Shown here piece after piece: positions 49,777 through 62,599 of a stretch of DNA of 64,000 nt (position 1 is its first letter; the number at the start of each line of letters is the position of its first letter). The DNA lies in contig OX155952.1 in assembly GCA_944548615.1 (NCBI GenBank), positions 28,111,458-28,175,457 on the forward strand. Reading direction: 5' to 3'. This stretch comes from Micropterix aruncella (taxonomy: Eukaryota > Arthropoda > Insecta > Lepidoptera > Micropterigidae). The notes beneath the pieces are model-generated. The model was given only the letters and a program-made list of their open reading frames with translations. It did not search any database and was not told the DNA's origin. Position numbers and translations under genes: made by a program.

Positions 49777-52700
49777 TTACTCTTCGTACAGCGTTTTCAG
49801 AAGCCTGAAATATGACCAAGCCCATCCCACAATCTACAGGAACAAAAGAAAATGGGATATTATACATAAAAACTTTTATCAATTCATTACTTTACCAACT
49901 TACGCTTAAAAAGGTGCTTATGGATAAGGTAACAAATTTCATTGCCGTAAGCTGCACAGGTTTTTGCGACCTTATTTGAAGCTGAATTATATTCATTTTG
50001 AATTTATAGTCGGCTCTGTACCATCCACTGTCATATGCCGCTGAAGATAGATCTAAACTCTATTAGGAAAAAAACAATATATATGACGTCATACAGCCCA
50101 ATAAACAAAGAGGCAAACCAAAACACACTTTCATTAATTTCTAGGCATTGCCAACAATCGACCTCTTTAAATATTTTATTATCAATTTGGAAACAATTAG
50201 ATCAATTTAGTAATCTAACTATTCAATTAGATTAAAACTATTTGAAGCTTAGTAATTGGACAATTTGATTGATTGCCCAATTATTACCAACGGATTTATT
50301 ATTTAACGGCCCTACCTATACAAACGTACGTGATACGTCTGCTATATTATCACATAGAAAAAAATCTATAAAAATTATATACATAGAAATTTATATATAA
50401 CCGCTATATAAGAGCAGCTTATATAAATGTCGTCTTAGATCGTATGTTGGCATTCATATCAACAATATCAACAATAAAGATTGTAATGTCGTCTTAGATC
50501 GTATGTTGGCATTCATATCAACAATATCAACAATAAAGATCATATCGACAATAAAGATACCTGGAGGTTCTGTACGAAATAAGGATGTTCTACTTTGTTC
50601 ATACCATTCCCTTAGGTTTTCAAACAGGACGTCCTATTTTTGTCCCTTCTTTCAATTTTTTAATACCACTAACATATCGAATAATTTGTTTCGATACTAA
50701 AATATAAGCCCGTTTATAACTAGCTGTTTGCTATGTATTTGAGCCGTGTTTTGATCCTAAAAGAACGCTTCTCGAAGGGGATAAATCAATCGTTAGAATC
50801 GCTGGAGATTATAATTGATCATAGTTCGTTGCTCAGAGACAGCAGTTGAAAATATATATTAAGGGTCTGGCCAAATGAAGCGATACCTCCGATACGCACA
50901 AACGTCTACTGACTGACTGAAATACAATACAATACAATACAATCAACTACTCCAGTAGATAGGCATTCCTACACTTGGATGCGTCACAAAATTAAATGCT
51001 TAAAATGTAATTATTAAAATCATAACTATCATGAGAAGTGTCATGGCTGTAATATTATTTTCAATATTGCCTACTTAATCAAAATATACTAATGTCATTT
51101 AATAGTAAAGAATCCGCGCGCGCCGTATACACGCATACACGCCTACTCCTGCCCCAAGGGTGATTAAAAGCAAAATAATAATCGTATTGTACGATTGTAT
51201 AATAATGATTGCAAAAAGGTTACAGACATTTGAAAGTGAAAATCGCACTTTTTTTTGGGTTAGCGAGTCAAGTATACCAAGGCCAGTTTCCCGTATCTAA
51301 CTCTAAACTTGCTTATCAAAATCAATACCTGGGTTATTTTTGTACTTGACACGTTTCAAAGATGGTAACTCCCTTTCTAATGCACCTAGTGAAGCGCTAT
51401 TCCTTAGCAATAATAAGTTTTTTATCATTTATCCGTAAAATACGATATTTAAATTACGATTTGTATAAAAGAACGCACAACCCTCAATCGGAAGTTAGCC
51501 GAGGTTCAAACATAGGGCCTTTGTTATTCAAACTTATTTGTTAATAATCTGAGTAAAGTTGCCACATCAGTAAGTTTTTTTTTAAAATTTATTTATTTAT
51601 TTATTTGTTACAACTTGGTATAGAGTTAACAGTGAGATCGTACAGGTATGATTTGTAATTATTTATATAAGTAATAAGAAAATGAATACAACCCATACAA
51701 TCATTCTAGACGAATGCCCAACTAGACCGAACAGCCTGTATCTGGGCATAACCTGTATCTGAGTTGCCTGTATCTGAGTTGTCTAATATTTGCTGATTAT
51801 GCCAATTTATGTTTATCTACTGGAAGTGCTGAGGCGTTCGAGCTCTTCCAGTGTGCCATTGATGCAGGTTATGCATGGAGCCAAGCTAATAACCTTCACT
51901 TCAATATTGATCGCTCTTCCAATGTGCAGTCATTATATTAGTGCACGAGATCGCCTGCTCATCTGATGTATGATTACTGACTTCATCGTTGGGTGTGTGC
52001 TGTGCTTCCTAGAGTGACTGAAGTCAAGGTTTTTTTGACTGCCAGTTTAAATTCAAGGAACACATTAGGCAACTAACTTTAATTTCTTTCAAGCTTTTAG
52101 GTTTGTTATACGGCTGTTCAAACACAATAATATTCGGATTATGCTCAAGTTGTACAACTTAATTGTTAAAAATCGAATGGAAACGAATGCAGCTATTTGG
52201 AATCCGCATGAAGATACCTACACCCTTATTCTGGAAAAGGTACGGAGGTGTTTTTTGACATTTTAGTACTTCGAGTAGTACGGATATTATCCATTTTTGT
52301 ATCCAACTGCATTTATCATAATGCTGGTTAACGCTTTCTGTTTCAGAAGAGAAATGCATCATCTTTCATCGTAAGATCGATCTTTTCGTGCCTAATAATT
52401 ATAATCGTGCTCTATCGCACCATCTTTTCGCGGAGCGGTTTAGGGCACTAACGATACGAAAAGGATCTTCGTAAGGTTTGCTTTGCGACACTAAAACGAT
52501 ATTAACTCGATCGTACCAGATTTTGATATTTTTACCGCCAACACTCATCTGTTTAAATTACAGGCAATTAATTATTTATTATTGTTTGACAGCTACTATT
52601 TTACTCGATATTCTATTCGTATAGTTACTAATTTATCTAATAGCGATTTATTTGCATCAAGGCAAGCTACTTTGGCGTATTTAAGGATAGGGAGTAAATC

Positions 52701-54620
52701 GGTTTGATAATGGTCTGCTTAACATTTGTTGGAAGAAAACTTTGCCACTGTCGAAGTTTATAAAAGCCATTGAGGATTAATCTTGTACCTGCTATGAAAG
52801 CATATGGTCTATGAGTAATATGCAGTTCTTTCTACGACTGTATGGTATAGTCATAAAATGACTCGACATTGTTGTCGATTTAAACCTGATGAAAGAAAGA
52901 GTTTAATCATGGAAAACAACCTCCGACCGACAATCAGAATTGACTTGGTTTTGCAAAAAGTGCTATTATTGTCCATTGACATTCAGCAAATGTACGCAAT
53001 GTATTTAAATTGAAATAAAAAACTATTTTATTTTTCATTTTCATTTCATTTGGTAGTTCAGATTAGAGTTCGATTCGTACGTCTAAATATATTTGCAGAT
53101 CATGGCAAAAAAGTGATAGGAAAGTGAGTCCTTCTGTAATTAGATTTATAAAACTGGTGAATGTAGGGCGGAAACCTTTGACCACTGGGTTCTACTACGT
53201 GGTGCACTGATGTCAAATGAGGTCCAACAGTGACAGTCAGTCAGTCAACAATTGGACAGTCAAAATGTTGTCAATTGAGGACCAGGAATACAAACTAGAA
53301 AATCTCTCAATTTTGTTAGCTAGTCCGAAAATTTGTTTCGCTTTAGCATATGAGATTAAGAGACTAAGTATTTATATAATAATTAAAAATCAGTAGGTAT
53401 ATTTAAAATCAATTATAAAATGTTCACCTTTTGTGTAAGTTTCTCGCAGTGCCAACATAAAATAAATACTTGACAGACGAGTGAACCAATGTACGAAATA
53501 TAAATAGAGCTTTCATTTAGCGGCACCATCTAAACAAAAAAATGATCTAAATAGGTATTCACAGTTTTACAAAAAAAAAATATACTTACCATTAAATTAA
53601 ATAAAATCAAACAAATAATTATAGCGCTAAATAAAAGGTTCACAAACATTGCAAAGGTAAATATTTCTTCTAATAAATCACAGATCCTGTAAATAAATAA
53701 CATTAAATTTTGGTAGTCGATGATTTCATACTATGATTTAAGGTTGAAATTTACCTTAACAAGCGACGTTGGTATAAAATACACTTCTCTAGATATTTGT
53801 TATTCTTTTCAGTAGCTTCATAATCGTTGATATCGCGTGTTTTCGGTTGAATACGTTTTAGGTTATCGGCAATAGTTTCAAAATGATAACACAATAACGA
53901 CATTATCAAACACATGAAAACATCAGAAATGCCATGGAGACATCCAACTGTCCATCCTGAAATTTTTGCATTTCATAACGACACGAAATATTACCAGATT
54001 GCATTTTATTTTGTAACCATACCTGTCCAAAACTGCGTCGCAAAGACGAACACAGTTAGTGGCGTCGACTTTTTATAATCGAATGGATACGTCATATGAT
54101 GAGGCATTTTCAAGCGAGCTTCTCCAGACTCTATATAGTTTATCGCAGCGACTACAACATGAGTCAAACTGAATGCAACCATAGTGAATATTATCATCAA
54201 TAAGTATAACGAACACAGTTTAGTTGTAGGTGTTACGATTTTATGGAATCTTTTTATGGCATTTTCGTCTTCAGGTCTTGGCCACAGCAACTTAATATCA
54301 TTCGTTACTTCATAAATCAGCTGACGACGCACTATGAACGTGGCCAATTTCACTAAAGCAACTATCGTAATAAACATATTCGGTATCGATGCCAGTTTAT
54401 CTAAAAGCGAATCGGATATATTCAAAAAGACCACGAGAGCAAAGAATGCATATACCAAAATGAAAACGCTTGTTATGCAAACTATCCACTGAGAAATACG
54501 AAAAGTATTCAGAATATTTCCAGGCTGATATATTTTATATATGCCCTTTGTTGCCATCATCATGTCAAGATGGCGAAAAACATCGTCAAATACAAGATAT
54601 TTTAACTTGCTCTTGTCCAT
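49777..54620 (-). CDS. Odorant receptor OR-E, six exons, intact, diverged
   Basis: 7tm_6 odorant receptor. Exons on the minus strand: 54620-54023, 53956-53755, 53686-53590, 53529-53428, 50059-49904 and 49833-49777. The six lengths equal those of OR-A to D although the protein is clearly different (MDKSKLKYLVFDDVFRHLDM, GWTVGCLHGISDVFMCL, C-terminus SYFRLLKTLYEE). 403 residues, stop TAA. Splice sites are canonical, with exon 3 ending ATG|GTAAGT. Intron 4 (3.4 kb) contains a LINE relic and tandem duplications. It represents an older member of the cluster that was not part of the recent 9-kb amplification. Confidence 0.93.
50427..50541. repeat. 59-bp tandem duplication
   Basis: Two nearly identical units beginning ATGTCGTCTTAGATCGTATG at 50427 and 50486, in OR-E intron 4. 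An AATAC pentamer run follows at about 50922-50944. Confidence 0.9.
51340..52640 (+). pseudogene. Decayed LINE reverse transcriptase in OR-E intron 4
   Basis: Plus-strand pieces in order: VSRGSNIGPLLF (51500), LIFADYANLCLSTGSAE (51785, catalytic ADD changed to ADY), AAIWNPHEDTYTLILEKV (52175), YGYYPFLYPTAF and NNYNRALSHHLFAERFRAL (52400). A 3' DIFTANTHLFKLQAINYL end lies near 52530. Between 51565 and 51770 foreign AT-rich sequence interrupts it. Same family as 55640-56090. Antisense to OR-E. Confidence 0.78.
52641..53427. other. OR-E intron 4, remaining sequence
   Basis: No recognised element. Short CAGTCAGTCAG words at 53235-53265. Confidence 0.5.
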
Positions 54621-55639
54621 TGTGCGTTGGTTACTGAAGAACAATAACGGTAAACGCGCTAGAATCGTGAGCGATAGAAATCTAAAATAATTACAGTTTA
54701 TGTTACTCGGATCTATTGTTTGGGTGTTTATATTTTCTATGTTACTTGAAACAATATGTTATTTACTATCATGTAACTACATTTAATAATATTTTAATAA
54801 TCTACTCCAGCAATGTAATTGCAGACCACCCTCTTATTTGGTCAATTACGACAACTTTGAAAATGGTAACGTATTCATTGAAATTTCTAACATACAAACA
54901 GACATAATAAAAGACTAAACAATAAATAACAAAAACGCAGGTTCGCACGATTTCGGCATAAACTATATTTTCAAAATGTTAACATACCTCAGCAGCGGAA
55001 AGTTTGGCCGCGCAAAAAAATCGATTGTGTCACCCCAAGACTTTCCCGGCAAGTACCCAAGGACGTATTTCATCTGAATATTCATTTCATAAATAAAGTC
55101 GATGAGCAGTTGGCTTAATTTTTTATTAATATGCAAGGCAACGCAATGAAAATTTTAATTTCGACCGCGCGTCATCTTATTCAATTTAAAAATCAAATTG
55201 GAAACGCAGGTTACTGTGAACCTGCGAAATCGAATTTCGAGCGAGGCACGCATCGCAAGAGTCGACGCTTTTAAGGGTCTTACTATTTGATTAATATATG
55301 GTGAACTTTAAATATTATTTGTGTCGCCTGTATATGAACACCACAGGGAAAAGGGAGGTTTGTAATTTTTTGGGTGAATTGAGTTAATGGTAACACTTGA
55401 AAGCCCGACGTTTATACTATCAACTACTTGAACAGGAAGAAAGCGGGCTCGTCATAAAGATATAGAGGTTTGAAATTGAAAGGACATTTCTCTTTATGGA
55501 ATGTTTTATTCGACATTCCTTTTTTTCCTGAAAAAAAAATACGTTGGTACGATTAAAGAAGAAGAAAACTAAAACATAACTTTTTGCCATCTATTTTACC
55601 ATCTTTTTACCATCAAAACATAACTTTTTACCATTAATT
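54621..55639. other. OR-E 5' region
   Basis: No gene. 55015-55095 (TGTGTCACCCCAAGACTTTC) matches 34008-34075 inside the TIR transposon. An imperfect GCAGGTT/AACCTGC hairpin lies at about 55207-55228. Confidence 0.55.
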
Positions 55640-56090
55640 TATTTATTTAACAAATCAACATTACAGTAAACACCAATTCGTTGAGATGTAATATATGTAC
55701 ATAAATATAAAAGGCATGAAATATGCAAGCTGAAGCATTAAAAATAGTAAGAGTAACAAAATTAATTAAAAAACAATAACATAACAATCGATCTTATTCT
55801 AGCATAAACAGGTAGTGCAATGCCCATACCTTGAAGAGATGTGGGCTCGCAAAAATATCCAGGTCTGACGCTGTCGAACATAGCGCATTTATATGTCGCA
55901 AAGCACGCGTAAGGAGACTCCATCGACTTAAGTTGGTACGAGAGGACGGCTCCGCAAATAGAGTGTGTGACCGAGCTCGAGTGTAGTTATCCGGAACAAA
56001 GAGACAAATCTTCGCTAGCATGCTAGGATTATTAACTTTGCCCCGGACCAGCTTGAAAACGTAGGTCATGGTGATTATTTATCTACGCAA
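55640..56090 (-). mobile_element. LINE C-terminus, minus strand
   Basis: Minus frame 56069-55794: MTYVFKLVRGK, FVPDNYTRARSHTLFAEPSS, SDLDIFASPHLFKVWALHYL, stop, then a short 3' UTR with tandem TTTTACCAT words near 55590-55640. Same family as the relic at 51340-52640 but much less decayed. Only the last ~90 codons are present. Confidence 0.78.
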
Positions 56091-56259
56091 TGTAAGGGAA
56101 TTATAGCCCACCGTGCCTAGTAAAAAAATAGTAGGGTATAAGTAGGGATAACCTATCCTTCGAAGAAAGTGAAAAGGACCTTTCAGTCAAAAAATCCTAT
56201 AAAAACAGTACTTTCAAAAGGCGTTGCAAAGCATCGCGAAGCAGGCGATACAGCAAGTG

Positions 56260-57150
56260 TACAATAGATGCTTGGTGCTGATTGCGGACGCAGTTTTGGA
56301 TTTGGTAGGACAGTAATTGCAACAGTATGGCTTATTAGGCCAACGAGGTATTGTCAAGTGTTAGAAAATAAGAATGATGAAAGAGAGAAAGTTGTATCGA
56401 ATAAGGAGATTCACTTACGAATGAGCAGCTATCGACAGGTTTTTAAAAGCATTGAATTGGATTCTGGGCAGGTCTTTTGCGTAGATGCTCCAGGTGGTAC
56501 TGAGAAGACTTTTCTTATAACTGGGAACTTCTTCTGGGAAATATATCTTCTGGAAATACTGATACTCTGTTGGAAAAAGGCAAGATAGCTCATGCTGCAT
56601 TCAATCTGCCCCTTAACTTGATTCGTGCAGATAGCCCCTTTGTGCAACATCTCAAAACAGACAAATTTGGCCTAAAAACTACGTGCCTGTAAGTTCATTG
56701 TCTGGGTTGAAAGCACCACTACGCACAAGGGGGTTTTTGAAAGCCTAAGCAAAATACTTAAAGATATCATGGGTAATGCTGTATTAATAATGGGAGGAGT
56801 TACTGTGCTGCTATCTGGACACTTTCGGCATACTCTACCAGTGATGCCTATATACTTGAGCTGATAAGGTAAAGTATTGCACCAAGGCGTCTTATATATG
56901 GCCTCTCATTGTAAAACTTTCCCTCACAAAAAAATAAAGAGGGTCTACTTGAATGGCGATGTTTTAGCTGGGTATTTCTACGAATTTCTACTCAAATTAG
57001 GGGACGGAAAATGTCACGAGTGCGACGGAAAAATTACCATCCCTGCAGGGCTAGGCAAAGTAGGGACGACCCTCGTATATCTTACAGGAAGAATATACCC
57101 TAATATAACCCTTTGTACCCTAGTACAAAATACTGACTTTTACGTCTGAA
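56260..57150 (+). pseudogene. Helitron Pif1-like helicase relic
   Basis: Plus-strand pieces in order: VFCVDAPGGTEKTFLI (Walker A, GGTGKT changed to GGTEKT, near 56480), KIAHAAFNLPLNLIRADSP (56585), KILKDIMGNAVLIMGGVTV followed by LLSGHFRHTLPV (56755-56845, usual GDFRQ changed to GHFRH), and FLLKLGDGKCHECDGKITIP (56985). This is the conserved order of the Pif1-type helicase domain of insect Helitron Rep/Hel proteins. Frames shift between the pieces and the Rep domain is absent. Confidence 0.85.
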
Positions 57151-57194
57151 TATATTTTACAATGTCTACTATATGCTAAATCAAATATTAACGA

Positions 57195-57950
57195 ACAAGA
57201 GGTAAACGGGAATATGCACACCCACAATACACGCAGACGTGATGACGTTATCCTACCTAAAGTACACCTTACACAGACACAAAAGTCCTTTGGATATTTG
57301 AGCTATAAGCTCTTTAACCAGCTACCACTCTCCACAAGAAAGATGGAAACAAAGGCGTTTAAAAGATTTATTAAACAAAAGCTGCAATCCACACATGCTT
57401 TCTATAAGCTGGGTGATTTTTTTGAGCATGCCAATTCTTTCAAATGGGAATAACATTAATATGTAACTTTCAGGTATCTCATTTTAGTTCTTATTGTTTA
57501 ATTATAATATTATGAATTTAATATTTAATATGTGGATTACAATGTGTAATGTAACATACCTGATCATATACATACGTTGTTTTATCCAATTTTGTTTTGA
57601 TACTTCCTACTGTGTGATTATTTTTTGTATAAAGTGCTTGATGACTATTAATATTCTTATAATAATTATCTATTTTATATGTATACTCATGTACATGGAT
57701 TCAGCTCTATTATTTATTTTTTTTATTTATTTTATTTGTCTGCCGTGTAAGGCCGACTTTAGTCAACGCTATTGTCGAATTAATATTTATCTACATATAA
57801 AGTGACGAATTCTAATAAGCGATAATTATGAATTAGCTTTAATTCATAATTCATGGGAATTATGAATTAGCTTTAATTCATAATTCATGCTTTTATTGTA
57901 TATTCTGAATGAATAAATTGAATACTGAATACTGAATACTGAATAACTGA
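57195..57950 (+). mobile_element. LINE C-terminus with ATACTGA-repeat tail
   Basis: Frame 57214-57453: TRRRDDVILPKVHLTQTQKS then GYLSYKLFNQLPLSTRKM, a CR1-like end. The 3' UTR ends in (ATACTGA)n at about 57921-57950. Inserted next to, or into, the Helitron relic. Confidence 0.8.
57824..57885. repeat. Duplicated 28-bp palindrome
   Basis: AATTATGAATTAGC... palindromes (12-bp arms, 4-nt loop) at 57824-57851 and 57858-57885, in LINE 3' UTR. Confidence 0.92.
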
Positions 57951-59150
57951 TGGACCAGCGGCTTTTCCGCCGCAGTTAGGGGTGACTCGATAGCGGACTG
58001 TAAATGAATTTCCAATTTATTTTACTCACCCCTCTCTTGATTTCATAGGTTTTTCTTTCTTATGTAGTCGCCGTCTTCCTCAGGTGGTGGGGCTTCTTCT
58101 GGTCTGAGGACCTCGTGGAGACAATTGTTCGCACTAAATTAGTTCACAAGGTTCTCGGATGAGAAAGGTAAATCAAAGGGTTGTTTAAATAATCAATCTT
58201 ACCTTTTATTGTCAGGTATCACTACGAATTTAAATTTGACATCTTTTTTGTGATTTGATTACATCTTTATTTTTATGATTATGTCAGTATACTCGCGTGT
58301 GATTCGCCAACGATATGGCAAGTATCGATTTCTCTTCCACTCGAAGGCTTTAGTGTGGATCCGCGCGGAGTCGATGACTGGGATATACTAAACATATTAT
58401 CTTAAAATTTTCGATTCCCATCGTTTAGGGGTTTGGCCAAATTGTTTTATTGATGAACGTCAGTCGTAACCTACAGCGTATGGTGGGCATTACCATTCGA
58501 AGTCTGCAACCGTTAATTTAATTCCCTTCTTATTTTCAACCATTTTTTTTTTGGCCGCCAATTCTAAGGTTTACATTATTAATAAAACGAGTTATATTAT
58601 AATAAAAACTAAGATCTTTATTTACAATAAAATGTCTGCCTTAAAATTATTACTACTACAATATGTGCTATATGAATATACTATTTTAGCTAGATTATTT
58701 AAAATAGCTAGAGATTTATTTAAAATAAATACATCGTTCAGATCAAACCCGACCGCTTTTGAAAATTCATTGCGCAATACTTAATGACAAAAATAATAAA
58801 AACTCTTTATCTTGAATAAAAAAGGCGAGCTTATTGCCTTGCGATAATGTCCATCAGCTAACCTATAGCCTTAGTTTATATTAAATTTAAAACGTTGGCT
58901 ACGCAAAAGAACAATAAAAATTTAAGTAATAAAAAAGAAACAAACAGAAAACTAGAAAGGAAAAGATAATAAAAAAAATGTTATTGAGTATTGTTATTTT
59001 GTCACTAATTAGAGCACTCAGTTGTTGTTCATCCTGCGCAAGAATCCCTGCGCTGTGGTTACAAATATAAATTTAGAAGGTCGTAATCCTATCGATGTAT
59101 TTTTGCAGTGTCAAATAATCAAGTTTATGTATCTTGAAGTATACTTTACG
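57951..59150. other. Unassigned sequence
   Basis: A GC-richer patch at 57955-58170 and a 77-codon open frame at 58551-58784 (Lys/Ile/Leu-rich) match nothing I recognise. The frame is probably chance. Confidence 0.45.
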
Positions 59151-60165
59151 ACAAATATTGTCAACAAGAGTACAACGTGAGAGTCGATGAACGCCTCTCA
59201 GCTGATGTAGAAATACTCGGGGGAGTGCGACAGGGCTGCATCCTCTAACCATTGTTATTCAATATATACGCCGATGCCATCTTTTTTACAGCTCTGCAGG
59301 ATGTCTCGGAAGAAATAACAGTTAACGGTCATGTCATTAACAATATCAGATATGCTGATGACACCATATTGATAGCTGACACCAGGCAGAGCCTTTAGAA
59401 ACTCGTGGACATCGTCACCGTAGCGAGTGCGTCATACGGCATTAAAATCAACGCTTAAAAGACCAAATACATGGTAGTAAGTCAAACACCGCAGTCAAAG
59501 TCAAACTCTTTCATAAATATCGATGGTACAGACCTTGAAAGAGTGAACCAATACAAATACCTGGGTGACATAGCCAACGACAAAGGAGATCCCATTGTCG
59601 AAATTAAATGCCAAATTGAGCAGGCCCGTAGCGCCTTTTACAAAATGGAGAAAGACCTTTGTGACCGTAATTTGAGCCAAATATTTGAGCCGTAATTTGA
59701 GCCACGCGTATAGCAAAATGCTACGTATTCTCCATACTCCTATATGGAGCTATGGCCTGGACACTCACAGAAAGAATGGCCAAGCGCCTTGAAGCGTTTG
59801 AGATGTGGGTGTATCGGAGAATGCATACAATATCGTTAGTCCAGAAGGTTCAAAATACAACAGTCCTTCAAATAATGAATAAAAAAGGGACAGATGTACT
59901 CAAAACCATAAAGAGACACAAGCTCGAATACTTCGGGCACATAATGCGCAACCCCAAATACGAGCTCCTGCAAATAGTAACCCATGGGAAATTCAAGACA
60001 AGAGGAGGCCTGAGCGGCTAATGACATCATGGCTGCAAAATCTACGCCAGTGGTTCCAGCTGAGCACTGGCGCATTATTCCGTGCGGCGGTCTCCAGGAC
60101 TGAAATCATCAAGATGATTGCCAACCTTTGTTAGGAGACTGCACTACAAGAAGAAGAAAAGGGAA
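59151..60165 (+). pseudogene. LINE reverse-transcriptase relic
   Basis: Plus-strand pieces: GGVRQGCIL with a stop then PLLFNIYADAIFF, NNIRYADDTILIADTR (YADD intact, near 59350), YGIKINA, KYLGDIANDKGD and, after a gap, RRMHTISLVQKVQN, KLEYFGHIMRNPKYELLQ. The 3' end has GAAGAAGAAAA at about 60148-60160. Several stops and frameshifts. Typical of the invertebrate endonuclease-RT LINE group. 5'-truncated. Confidence 0.85.
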
Positions 60166-60239
60166 ATATCATACCACTGGCGAAAATTCTCTTTAACCCG
60201 GACGTAGCCGCTAGCAGAAGCTAGTATTCAATATAATAG

Positions 60240-60670
60240 TGCAGGTTTAGATCTATATTTGAAATAATTAATGAAATGGTGGTATAAATATTTTAGACTT
60301 TTTAATATTCTACTCTAGCTTAGTAAGTATAGTGCGTGTTTCAACATCATAGTGCGTGTTCAGATCTATGTAATTAGAAATATTTCATGTTAATGTGTTA
60401 TAAATATTTTAGAGTTTTGAATATTCTATTCCAGTTAGTAAGTATATAATTACACATGTCTACTTTTAGTGCGTCATTAAAATAAATGCCACCTAGGTCT
60501 CCCTTGTATACTATATACCAGGAGCCCTTGTAATCATATATATGACATGGGTATGAAGTGCGTCTTTAAAATAAAGTGCGTCATTAAAATAATTTCCCCC
60601 TAGGTCCCCCTTGTATACTATATACCAGATGCCCTTGTAATCATATATACGACATGGGTATGAAGAAATA
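60240..60670. repeat. Two local tandem duplications
   Basis: About 60250-60440 contains a duplicated TATTTTAGA-rich unit. About 60468-60667 holds two ~105-bp copies sharing CTTGTATACTATATACCAG and GCCCTTGTAATCATATATA. Confidence 0.8.
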
Positions 60671-61371
60671 AAATATTCAAAAATATAATGTATCAATTTG
60701 AAAAAAAACCAGCAGCTTTACTCACTTATTTTGCATTTCGGTTAAAGTTGTTTTGGCCTAATAAATAAATATTGAGTATTCGGTAAATACAACACATTAG
60801 ACAACCAGCTAGATTATATAAAAATTAAGAGAACTTCTGGCGTGAATCTGGTGAATTATAGTGGCTAATATTAACGACCGAGCGGTTAGTCATGAATAAT
60901 AGAATTATTATTATTATAACTTGTTCTTTTTGAGGACAGTCATTTAATCATATCAAAATAAAACATTGTATCTCTCATAAATAAAACAAAATACAAAAAC
61001 AAAATAATTAAGATAAAATTCTGAAGTCATCATGGGGCCAGTCAATTCTGGGGCCAGTCAATTTGTACACGAAAAAGATCTCGACCTTCCAATAAATCAT
61101 GTAGATAAATAAATAAAGAAATATTTAAAAAATAAGACTATGTTTGAAATCATTTTAATTTTAATTAACAATCATTGATGTCAGTGTTAATGAGTTAGTG
61201 TTAATTATCAATAAGCACTGTCTATAACAAATATAGACATATAAATATTTTATCGCAACATTTTTAACCAATTGCAACTAGGTCTGGTACCAGGATATGA
61301 TAGTACTTTCTAAAATATGTTTTCAATATTTCAAAGTTTTATTAAACAAAATTATATGTATAAATTTATAG
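60671..61371. other. AT-rich sequence without recognised features
   Basis: Only short frames. GGGGCCAGTCAATT is directly repeated at about 61034-61062. Confidence 0.5.
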
Positions 61372-61690
61372 TTTTATTATTATTATTTATTCCGTAGCCG
61401 GCGATTGGGGAGGGGGTCGCCCTCACAGCAAAACGCTGCTGTCGGTGCCGCTGGATCTCGTACTCCATTCACGATTCGCTTCCATTCTTGACTATTTTTT
61501 GCCACGTCTCGAGCATCCCTAGCCGACAATCGTTATTTCTTAAGGTCGTCTTTGATGTTATTTAACCAGGTTTTCTTCGGTGCCAATCGCTGAATTCTCC
61601 ATTCTGTCGGACGGTCTCGCCAAAGAAGTTTACGTGGCAAGCGATTATCGTTCGTTCTGCAAACATGGCCGAACGAACGTTCTTCGATCG
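61372..61690 (-). pseudogene. LINE C-terminus with AAT tail
   Basis: Minus strand: FGHVCRTNDNRLPRKLLW, KTWLNNIKDDLKK, stop, RLSARDARDVAKN, EWKRIVNGVRDP, then an (AAT)n tail at 61372-61388. Ordinary 5'-truncated LINE end, different family from 59151-60165. Confidence 0.82.
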
Positions 61691-62599
61691 TTGTTAGTAG
61701 ATCGCATCTTTCTCTAATGTATAGTTTATATAAAGTTATTTATTTATTTCTCTACATTGATTCTATATAATCGAAATTATTACGCTACTAACATTCGCTA
61801 CGGTTACTTATTCATTAACAGTGCTGTAATTTAATGCAAATCAAAACGAGGCACCTCTCCAGTAACTCCAAATCAATGACGGTGTAAAACAATCGAATTA
61901 TTACTAGTTGCAACCAGGCTTTTATTACTAGTTGCAACCAGATTAATCCGGTCTCACGACTGGTTATGTGTTTGTTTTACGTACATTGATGAAATCGATT
62001 GAGGTTATAACTGTATTTCTTTTCCTTTATTGGTGTTGGTATATTTAACTTCATTGATACCTTCATTATACGGTAAGATAATCGGTAAGATAAGCTTATA
62101 TTTTGTGGTTTAACATTGCTATTGCTCTTCGTTATAATTTCCTATATTTAGGCTTTGTATTGATATGGAAGACAGGACAATTGACAGTGGCTCAGTTACT
62201 CGCAGCCTATGTTTATCAGAAGTCGGAGTCAGGAGCAAATGTCAGAAGCAGCCTTACACTATTTATAAGTAAATATTTATATCACCTATCATTTATTTGT
62301 GACAAAAGTTATTAATTGTACGTTATCCCTGTTGGTATTCAAACTACGAATTTCTCTTTGAAGGACAACTTATAGTAGGTAACACAGTTATGATTTTTTA
62401 TGAAATATTGAGGCCCATGACATATGAGGCGCCTTTAGACAGGAATAAAATATTGAAACTGTGAAAGGAATCACGCAAAGACAAGACAATACTAATTCCG
62501 AATTTTATAATATGTATGTATGTATGGAAAAGAAAACCAAATGCCTTTTGGACTTTCCTGTCACATTTCGCCCGAACGCTATTGAGTGAACTAGAAAAG
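61691..62599. other. 5' flank of OR-F
   Basis: Mostly non-coding. ATTACTAGTTGCAACCAG is duplicated at 61898-61940. The last ~200 bp (62400-62599) match the 5' flanks of OR-A to D in reverse complement, so the promoter was duplicated with the gene. Confidence 0.65.

Noticed and set aside
58551..58784. 77-codon Lys/Ile/Leu-rich frame
   Set aside because: Low-complexity AT-rich sequence; expected by chance.
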